Of a stretch of 11,553 bases of DNA, positions 7,152 to 11,553 are shown in pieces (positions within the stretch are counted from its first letter, which is position 1; every line of letters begins with the position of its first letter). The notes beneath the pieces are model-generated. The model did no database searches and was not told the origin of the DNA. It saw only the letters and a list, made by a program, of their open reading frames with translations. The stretch spans positions 1 to 11,553 of the forward strand of contig CAJLUP010000054.1 in assembly GCA_905209865.1 (NCBI GenBank), written 5' to 3'. The position numbers and the translations under genes are program-made. Origin of the DNA: an uncultured Lachnospiraceae bacterium. GTDB taxonomy: Bacteria; Bacillota; Clostridia; Lachnospirales; Lachnospiraceae.

Positions 7152-8072
7152 TCAGCTGAACAACTCTGCAGCTTTTTTTGCATCTTCCCATGTACTTACA
7201 TTCAGACATTTCACAGTTTTGTCAATTCTTCGCAAAAATCCGCACAATGTTTTTCCCGGTCCGATCTCGATAAAAGTATCTGTTCCGGCAGCGATCATCG
7301 TTTCCACACTTTGCTGCCATCTCACTGACGACGAAACCTGACGCACGAAAAGATTTTTGATCTCTTCCGCATTTTCCACATAAGCTGCCGTTACATTCGA
7401 CACATACGGAATAAACGGATCGCTTATCGTAACACCTGCCAAAACCTGTTCCAGTTTCTTTCCTGCCGTTTCCATCATAGGAGAATGAAACGGTCCGCTG
7501 ACATTCAACGGAAGAACTCTTTTTGCTCCCGCTTCTTTTAGCTTCTCCCCAGCTTGTCTTACTGCTTCTTTTTCACCTGTGATCACCAGTTGTCCCGGGC
7601 AATTATAATTTGCGATCCACACATTCGAAAGCTGTTCCAAAACATTCTCGATCTGTTCTCCTGTAAGTCCGATCACCGCCGCCATCGCGCCTTTGTTTGC
7701 CGGAACGGCTTCTTCCATATAAATCCCACGCTTTCTCACTGTCATTACCGCATCTTCCAACGAGAGCGCTCCCGCTGAAGCAGCCGCGCAATACTCTCCC
7801 AAACTCAGTCCTGCCGTCACATCTGCTGCCACGCCCCACTCTCGAAGCACCCGTTCCGCTGCCATCCCGACTGTCACAAGAGCCGCCTGTGTATATTCTG
7901 TCTGATCCAAAAGATCGTTTTTCTCAAAACACAGTTTTCTCATGTCAAGCGATAATAAATCCGATGCCATATCAAAAACTTTTTTTGCAGTCTTGCTGTT
8001 TTCATAAAAATCTTTTCCCATTCCCGCCGTCTGCGAACCTTGTCCCGGGAAAATAAATGCTGTTTTACTCAT
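7152..8072 (-). CDS. fabD: Malonyl-CoA:ACP transacylase
   Basis: This 306-residue enzyme moves the malonyl group from CoA to AcpP, supplying extender units to FabH and FabF. It has the acyltransferase fold. The oxyanion-loop motif GQGSQ is at residues 10-14, the nucleophile S90 lies in GLSLGE (88-93), R115 binds the malonyl carboxylate, and the catalytic H196 lies in GPFHSP (193-198). IEIGPGKTLCGF (268-279) is a usual C-terminal motif. A GTG at 8081 could extend the frame by three codons, but the AAAGGAA site abuts it. The ATG at 8072 has proper spacing (8 bases) and gives the typical MSKTAFIFPGQGSQ start. It overlaps the end of fabK by 8 bases. Confidence 0.96.
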   Translation of the reverse strand: MSKTAFIFPGQGSQTAGMGKDFYENSKTAKKVFDMASDLLSLDMRKLCFEKNDLLDQTEYTQAALVTVGMAAERVLREWGVAADVTAGLSLGEYCAAASAGALSLEDAVMTVRKRGIYMEEAVPANKGAMAAVIGLTGEQIENVLEQLSNVWIANYNCPGQLVITGEKEAVRQAGEKLKEAGAKRVLPLNVSGPFHSPMMETAGKKLEQVLAGVTISDPFIPYVSNVTAAYVENAEEIKNLFVRQVSSSVRWQQSVETMIAAGTDTFIEIGPGKTLCGFLRRIDKTVKCLNVSTWEDAKKAAELFS

Positions 8073-9003
8073 AAAAGACACTTCCTTTGATTCTTCTTTC
8101 AGTTTCTTCTGCCAGTTTTTTCACCAACACCTTACAAGATAACTTTTCTTTGACAAGTCCGGCCGACTGTCCTGCCATCACGCTTCCGCTTTTTACATCT
8201 CCTTCAACAACCGCTTTTTTCAAACCACCCAAAGTCAATGTTTCCAGTTCTTCAAACGAAGCCCCTTCTTTTTCTTTTTGCAAATACAATTTCGTCATCT
8301 GATTTCGAAGCGTCCGTACCGGATGTCCGCATGCTCTGCCGGTAACTTTTGAATCAATATCTCTTGCTCTGATAATCTCATCTTTATAATTTTCATGAAC
8401 TTGACATTCCTCAGTTACAATAAAAACAGTCCCCATCTGAACCCCTTTTGCTCCAAGCATAAACGCAGCCGCAATCCCTCGCCCGTCTGCGATTCCTCCT
8501 GCTGCGATCACCGGAATATTTACCGCATCAACGATCTGCGGAACAAGCGTCATTGTCGTTGCTTCACCGATATGTCCTCCTGCCTCCGTACCCTCAGCTA
8601 CAACTGCATCAGCATGGCATCGTTCCATCCTCTTTGCAAGTGCGACAGATGCAACAACCGGAATTACTTTCACTCCTGCTTCTTTCCACATCTTCATATA
8701 CTTTTCAGGAGAACCTGCTCCGGTTGTAACAACTTTTACCTCTTCTTCCACGATGACCTGAGCAATCTCATCTGCATACGGACTCATCAGCATAATATTT
8801 ACTCCAAAGGGCTTATCTGTCAGTTCCTTCGCCTTTTGGATCTGATCTCTCACCCATTCCGGCGGCGCGCTTGCCGCTCCGATAATTCCCAAACCGCCTG
8901 CTTCGGATACTGCGGCTGCCAGATGATACTCTGCAACCCATGCCATTCCACCTTGAATGATCGGATATTCAATTCCCAAAAGCTCCGTTATTTCTGTTTT
9001 CAT
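8065..9003 (-). CDS. fabK: Enoyl-ACP reductase II (FMN-dependent)
   Basis: This 312-residue TIM-barrel flavoprotein reduces trans-2-enoyl-ACP and so completes each elongation cycle. It belongs to the nitronate monooxygenase-like family. It shows the FabK start LLGIEYPIIQGGM (residues 8-20), GGLGIIG (36-42), GVNIML (67-72) and EGTEAGGHIG (137-146). H144 matches the catalytic histidine of pneumococcal FabK. The phosphate-binding loops AAGGIADGRG and LGAKGVQMGT follow. FabK is unrelated to FabI and is not inhibited by triclosan, so an organism relying on it should tolerate that compound. No FabI is present in the window. GAAAGG lies 7 bases before the ATG. acpP ends 67 bases upstream and fabD begins inside the fabK 3' end. 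Confidence 0.96.
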   Translation of the reverse strand: MKTEITELLGIEYPIIQGGMAWVAEYHLAAAVSEAGGLGIIGAASAPPEWVRDQIQKAKELTDKPFGVNIMLMSPYADEIAQVIVEEEVKVVTTGAGSPEKYMKMWKEAGVKVIPVVASVALAKRMERCHADAVVAEGTEAGGHIGEATTMTLVPQIVDAVNIPVIAAGGIADGRGIAAAFMLGAKGVQMGTVFIVTEECQVHENYKDEIIRARDIDSKVTGRACGHPVRTLRNQMTKLYLQKEKEGASFEELETLTLGGLKKAVVEGDVKSGSVMAGQSAGLVKEKLSCKVLVKKLAEETERRIKGSVFYE

Positions 9004-9070
9004 TTTAATGCCTTTCTTCTAAACTCTCTTTGATTCCGTGTCTTTTTGTCCTGTTTTCGTATTTTTCTCT

Positions 9071-9298
9071 TTATTCTTTGTGTGCTTCCATATACGCAGC
9101 CGCGTCTTTGATCGTTGTGATCTTCTCCAAATCTTCCGTTGGAATTTCTACTCCAAACTCTTCCTCAAATGCCATTACTAATTCAAAAAGATCAAGTGAA
9201 TCTGCTCCCAAATCTTCTTTAAATGATGTATCGTCCTTTAAAGTTTCGATTTCTACGTTTAATGCCTCTGCTACGATTTCTTTCATTCTCTCTGTCAT
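9071..9298 (-). CDS. acpP: Acyl carrier protein
   Basis: This 75-residue acidic helical protein carries all acyl intermediates of fatty acid synthesis on a 4'-phosphopantetheine arm. The attachment serine is S34 in LGADSLDLFEL, the canonical DSL motif at the start of helix II. Length, acidity and the closing helix (TIKDAAAYMEAHKE) fit AcpP. Its ribosome site, AAGGAA, is 9 bases before the ATG within a strongly purine-rich leader. The gene sits between fabH and fabK, as in other Firmicutes fab operons. The 120-base gap to fabH contains a short tandem repeat. The phosphopantetheinyl transferase gene (acpS) is not in the window. Confidence 0.97.
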   Translation of the reverse strand: MTERMKEIVAEALNVEIETLKDDTSFKEDLGADSLDLFELVMAFEEEFGVEIPTEDLEKITTIKDAAAYMEAHKE

Positions 9299-9330
9299 GA
9301 TATGTTCTTCCTTTCTCTTTTCCTTTTCTT

Positions 9331-9364
9331 TTTTCTCTTATTGCTTCTTTTCTCTTATTTCTTC
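9331..9364 (-). repeat. 17-bp tandem repeat in the acpP leader
   Basis: Two adjacent 17-base copies (9331-9347 and 9348-9364) differ at one base, and four more T residues begin a partial third copy. On the mRNA strand each copy reads GAAGNAATAAGAGAAAA. They lie in the 120-base purine-rich spacer upstream of acpP. The repeat could vary in copy number by slippage and change the leader length; no known element matches. Confidence 0.7.
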
Positions 9365-9418
9365 TTTTCCTTTTAATTGCACAAAATCTTCAGTTTTAAT
9401 TCTCACAGTTTAAGCGAT

Positions 9419-10393
9419 TCACCATTCCAAAATGCATCCTGCCCATGTCAGCCCTGCGCCAAATCCGGCAAGCAAAATCGTTTGTCCTTCTTTCAGTTTT
9501 CCCTCTCTGTTTAATTCATCTAACAAAATGGGAATTGACGCCGCTGAAGTATTTGCATAATTTTCCATATTTGTCGGAAAACGATTTTCATCAACCTTCA
9601 TCTTCTTCGCCACAGCCTTTACGATTCTTTCATTCGCCTGATGCAAAATAAAAAGAGCGATCTTCTCCGTTTCTAATCCTGACTTTTCCAAAAGTTCATT
9701 GATCAATTCCGGTACTTTTCTCACCGCAAACTTAAACACCTCTTGTCCATCCATACAAATCCCAGACTTAGCTGATAGGCATCCCGGCGAACTTTCAGTC
9801 TGTTCTTCAAACTGATCTTTGGAATTCAATGTCAGAACAAAATCTTTCATTCCGTCAGAATGTCCCGCCTGCCAGTACGCCTCTCCTTCTTCTGCCCTGA
9901 TAAGAACTGCGCCTGCGCCATCTCCAAACAATACGCATGTGCTTCGATCTCGCCAGTCTACAAGACGGCTCATGCTCTCCGCACCGATCACAAGAATTGT
10001 TTTAAAGACTCCTGCACGAATGTACGCCTGCGCAGTGTTAAAAGCAACCATAAACCCAGAACATGCTCCGTTGATATCAAACGCCAACGCATTTTCTGCA
10101 CGGATGTTCTTTTGAACGACACATGCAACAGACGGGTAGATCACATCCGGTGAAGAAGTCGCAACTAAAATCAATTCGATTTCTCCTGGATCTATTCCTC
10201 CGTTGCTCACCGCCTTCTTTGCCGCTTTCGATGCCATATCAGATGTCGTTTCCTTCACCGCTATATGTCTGCACCTGATTCCGGTTCGTTCTCGTATCCA
10301 TTCGTCAGACGTATCCACAAGCTGTGAAAGCTCAGTGTTGCTCACGATTCGATTCGGTAAATACGATCCCGTTCCACAAACTTTTCCTATCAT
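9419..10393 (-). CDS. fabH: Beta-ketoacyl-ACP synthase III
   Basis: This 324-residue enzyme starts fatty acid synthesis by condensing a short acyl-CoA with malonyl-ACP. It has the FabH Cys-His-Asn triad: C111 in DINGACSGF, H251 in ILHQANERI and N281 in ENYANTSAASIP. Other family marks are GTGSYLP at 7-13, TSDEWIRERTGIR at 28-40, the glycine loop FGDGAGAVL at 156-164 and LLAGFGAGLTWAG at 307-319. Whether it prefers acetyl-CoA (straight chains) or branched primers cannot be told reliably from the sequence. It is the first gene of the operon. GGAGAAG lies 4 bases before the ATG, and a promoter with two FabT-type palindromes is directly upstream. Length is normal. Confidence 0.97.
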   Translation of the reverse strand: MIGKVCGTGSYLPNRIVSNTELSQLVDTSDEWIRERTGIRCRHIAVKETTSDMASKAAKKAVSNGGIDPGEIELILVATSSPDVIYPSVACVVQKNIRAENALAFDINGACSGFMVAFNTAQAYIRAGVFKTILVIGAESMSRLVDWRDRSTCVLFGDGAGAVLIRAEEGEAYWQAGHSDGMKDFVLTLNSKDQFEEQTESSPGCLSAKSGICMDGQEVFKFAVRKVPELINELLEKSGLETEKIALFILHQANERIVKAVAKKMKVDENRFPTNMENYANTSAASIPILLDELNREGKLKEGQTILLAGFGAGLTWAGCILEW

Positions 10394-10415
10394 TTTTCTT
10401 CTCCGTCATATTTTA

Positions 10416-10428
10416 TTTGAGTCTTAAA
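10416..10428 (-). promoter_or_regulatory. Second FabT-type operator (imperfect)
   Basis: The plus strand reads TTTGAGTCTTAAA, a single-base departure from TTTGA-N3-TCAAA. Its centre is 16 bases from that of the perfect copy and falls in the fabH leader, just after the predicted transcription start. The arrangement suggests two dimers bound side by side. The call rests on the motif match and on the FabT-like gene in the same window. Confidence 0.6.
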
Positions 10429-10431
10429 TAT

Positions 10432-10444
10432 TTTGACTTTCAAA
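10432..10444 (-). promoter_or_regulatory. FabT-type operator over the fab promoter (perfect palindrome)
   Basis: The plus strand reads TTTGACTTTCAAA: perfect 5-base arms TTTGA and TCAAA around a 3-base centre. This has the same form as the FabT boxes I recall from streptococcal and lactococcal fab promoters. It overlaps the last base of the -10 hexamer and covers the predicted start site near 10437. A bound repressor here would block transcription of fabH and all downstream genes. Confidence 0.72.
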
Positions 10445-10471
10445 GTATATCACTAAAAAATAATTTGTCAA
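10444..10471 (-). promoter_or_regulatory. Sigma-A-type promoter of the fab operon
   Basis: On the minus strand there is TTGACA (10471 to 10466), a 16-base A/T-rich spacer, then TATACT (10449 to 10444). The -35 is a perfect consensus and the -10 differs by one base. A/T-rich sequence with A-runs directly upstream could act as an UP element. The predicted start near 10437 gives a leader of about 45 bases before fabH. No other equally good promoter is visible between here and accDA. Confidence 0.8.
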
Positions 10472-10551
10472 CTGTTTTTTTATTTATTTTTAATGTTTAT
10501 TTCTATTTATTTCTAATCCTTTTCAAATTTCTTCTCAGCTGCTTTTCTTAC

Positions 10552-10944
10552 TTATTCTCTTTCCAATAGATTCAAAAGATCCTGATATCCTGATTTTTTC
10601 ATTAAATCTTCCATTCCGAAAAGAACTTCCTCCTTTGAATATCGGTGTTCCTGCAAAAAATTCTCCTCTTTTTCACTTACATATTGGTAGAAGAGCGTCG
10701 CTGCCATAACATCCTCTCTTACCTCATAGTGAATCTCATCTAAAAGAAGGTTTTCCGCCTCATTAATCTCGCCCCGATCAACCATATCATACCATTCTCT
10801 CAAAGACTTTCCTGACACTCTAAGCTGATCTTCATTCTCAAGTTCCACAGCGGTAAAAGTCTTCCCAAATGCTAAAGAAAACAACACTCTCGCCATTTCT
10901 TTGATCATTCGCATTATATAATCCTTTTCGTCGGTATATCCCAT
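10552..10944 (-). CDS. Small uncharacterised protein, DUF6483-like
   Basis: This 130-residue protein has no established function. It opens with DYIMRMIKEMARVLFSLAFGK (residues 8-28), a helix with a hydrophobic face. Further helices follow, including WYDMVDRGEINEAENLLLDEI (about 51-71), which has a TPR-like feel, and the C-terminus is rich in leucine and glutamate. There is no signal peptide, and the protein is predicted to be soluble and all-helical. The layout resembles the DUF6483 family of Clostridia; this is from memory and uncertain. GAGGAAGG five bases before the ATG is a convincing ribosome site. A group II intron remnant ends only 25 bases upstream, so the native promoter must lie inside or beyond it. 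The fab promoter lies downstream of the stop, and no clear terminator separates the two. Confidence 0.75.
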   Translation of the reverse strand: MGYTDEKDYIMRMIKEMARVLFSLAFGKTFTAVELENEDQLRVSGKSLREWYDMVDRGEINEAENLLLDEIHYEVREDVMAATLFYQYVSEKEENFLQEHRYSKEEVLFGMEDLMKKSGYQDLLNLLERE

Positions 10945-10969
10945 CTTAACCTTCCTCTCTTTTCATAAT

Positions 10970-11041
10970 ATCGAGTAGGAGGCTAATCATTAATTAGCCG
11001 ACCTCTCACACCACCCAGCATACCGTTCGGTCCCAGGCGGT
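10970..11041 (-). ncRNA. Group II intron domains V and VI
   Basis: Domain V pairs ACCGCCTGG (from 11041) with CTGGGTGGT (ending at 11010), capped by ACC-GAAC-GGT. It differs from the class C form I recall (ACCGCCGTATACC) at several bases, partly kept by G-U pairs. Domain VI follows, with a perfect GGCTAAT/ATTAGCC stem (10981-10999) and a CCTACTCGAT tail. The A of CTAC, 7 bases from the 3' end, is the expected branch-point adenosine. Confidence 0.85.
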
Positions 11042-11107
11042 TCCTTAGTTTTCGCAAACTACTAGATAATAGTCAGGCATGGATGTATATCCTAGCTTGG
11101 CTATTAT

Positions 11108-11301
11108 TTATTTTTTTGGGGGAAAGATTTGGTTCAAGACTTTCGCCATTCTCCAATAACCTTTTCTACTACAGGCAAGTTCTTTTGGCATTGTCTTAGA
11201 GCATCGTGTGCCCTTCTTTTCGGTCTGAAACCAATACTGTTCTCTGAGAACTGCTCCTCAAAGATTGGCGAGAGTTCCTGTGCTATTGCCTGTCGAATGA
11301 C
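11108..11301 (-). pseudogene. Group II intron reverse transcriptase (LtrA), two fused fragments
   Basis: The first fragment (11301 to 11179) translates as VIRQAIAQELSPIFEEQFSE, continuing NSIGFRPKRRAHDALRQCQKN. This is the early reverse transcriptase region of LtrA-type proteins, normally ending DRVIQQAIAQ...FSENSYGFRPGRSAHDA. A TGA directly precedes it where the family has an arginine. The second fragment (11179 to 11108) is in another frame and reads LACSRKGYWRMAKVLNQIF followed by PPKK and a stop, matching the RKGYWR motif near the LtrA C-terminus. Everything between is missing, including the YADD catalytic block and the maturase domain. The open frame on the opposite strand here (11129-11470) is only a shadow. 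No functional protein can be made. Confidence 0.88.
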
Positions 11302-11461
11302 TCAATTTCTATTTGTCAGACCAGAGATTTGCCTCCACCTTCCTTCGGATTCGTGGTCGCCCACAACACCCACGACACCCTTGGTCTTGGCTGTATCCTT
11401 CCCACTGCCAGGGCGGATTAGGGTCTTTCACCCATTAGAGACTGCGCCGCAAAGCGCACAC

Positions 11462-11495
11462 AAAAAATGACTCAAATCTTTGAATTGAGTCATTT
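11462..11495 (-). terminator. Intrinsic terminator of the tRNA-Leu gene
   Basis: On the minus strand AAATGACTCAA (11495 to 11485) pairs perfectly with TTGAGTCATTT (11475 to 11465) around a 9-base loop. A run of six T residues ends at 11462. It begins five bases after the tRNA 3' end. The intron remnant starts at the next base after the T-tract. Confidence 0.92.
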
Positions 11496-11500
11496 CGAAA

Positions 11501-11553
11501 TGCCGCAGACCGGAATCGAACCGGTACGGGTATCACTACCCACGGGATTTTAA
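11501..11553 (-). tRNA. tRNA-Leu (UAA), 3' part
   Basis: The minus strand enters the window in the anticodon loop (TTAAAATCC), consistent with U33 followed by anticodon UAA. It then shows a long class II variable arm with stem GGGTA/TACCC. The T arm has stem ACCGG/CCGGT and loop TTCGATT, and the acceptor 3' strand ends TGCGGCA. The sequence closely follows Bacillus tRNA-Leu(UAA) as I recall it. CCA is not encoded. The 5' half, including the D arm, lies beyond the window. Confidence 0.9.

Larger units (their letters stand above)
10970..11461 (-). mobile_element. Group IIC intron remnant, internally deleted
   Basis: On the minus strand this starts with GTGTGCGC, a good group II intron 5' end. 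It continues with domain I landmarks seen in the Oceanobacillus class C intron as I recall it: GCAGTCTCTAATGGGTGAAA, AAGGGTGTCGTGGG, AATCCGAAGGAAGG, GAGGCAAATCTCTGGTCTGA. It then jumps into fragments of the intron-encoded reverse transcriptase, a short domain IV end, domain V (11041 to 11010) and domain VI. The proposed 3' end at 10970 gives the usual terminal AT. At about 490 bp against roughly 1.8 to 1.9 kb for full elements, most of domains I to III and of the protein are missing, so it should be inactive for splicing. It sits directly after a terminator stem and T-tract, the typical target of class C introns. Exact ends are inferred. Confidence 0.9.

Noticed and set aside
7018..7209. Extended fabG frame starting at 7209
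   Set aside because: The first codons lie inside fabD, the added residues are a low-complexity charged stretch, and a normal FabG start with a ribosome site exists at 7017-7020.
9385..9415. Possible promoter between fabH and acpP (TTAAAC, 17 bases, AAGATT on the minus strand)
   Set aside because: Both hexamers are poor matches to consensus and the region is A/T- and purine-rich, so such matches are expected by chance.
10480..10551. Terminator after the DUF6483-like gene
   Set aside because: Only a short GCAGCTG palindrome is present and no T-run follows on the transcribed strand; the A-rich sequence looks more like an upstream element of the fab promoter.
11129..11470. Open frame of 113 codons on the plus strand
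   Set aside because: It lies entirely opposite the group II intron domain I and reverse transcriptase remnants, has no ribosome site, and matches no protein family I recognise; the minus strand explains the sequence.

Overview
The window comes from a low-to-mid GC Gram-positive bacterium of the class Clostridia, most likely a Lachnospiraceae-type gut anaerobe. Pointers are the gene order fabH-acpP-fabK-fabD-fabG-fabF-accB-fabZ-accC-accDA, FabK as the only enoyl reductase, a FabT-like MarR regulator, and AGGAGG-type ribosome binding sites before nearly every gene. Every convincing gene lies on the minus strand, so transcription runs from high to low coordinates.

In transcription order, the right edge (11553 to 11501) holds the 3' part of a tRNA-Leu(UAA) gene and its intrinsic terminator. 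Directly after the terminator T-tract sits a decayed group II intron of about 490 bp (11461 to 10970). Its 5' end, part of domain I, two scraps of the reverse transcriptase gene and domains V and VI are recognisable, and the middle is gone. Next come a small DUF6483-like gene (10944 to 10552) and a 158-bp intergenic region. That region carries a strong sigma-A-type promoter overlapped by two copies of the FabT-type palindrome TTTGA-N3-TCAAA.

This promoter begins the type II fatty acid synthesis operon (10393 to 974). FabH, FabF, FabG, FabZ and FabK initiate and run the elongation cycle on AcpP. FabD makes malonyl-ACP, and AccB, AccC and an AccD-AccA fusion make malonyl-CoA. Several junctions are tightly coupled (fabK/fabD, fabF/accB, fabZ/accC, accC/accDA). 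Two long junctions (fabH-acpP and fabD-fabG) are strikingly purine-rich on the mRNA strand.

Beyond accDA lies the FabT-like regulator gene with its own extended -10 promoter, then the first 125 codons of a TRIC/UPF0126 membrane protein that runs off the left edge. The simplest reading is a self-contained fatty acid operon whose likely repressor is encoded at its 3' end and acts on operators at its 5' end. I see no defence, CRISPR, phage or otherwise unknown multigene system. The most unusual items are the AccD-AccA fusion, the paired operators, and the deleted group IIC intron on a tRNA terminator.
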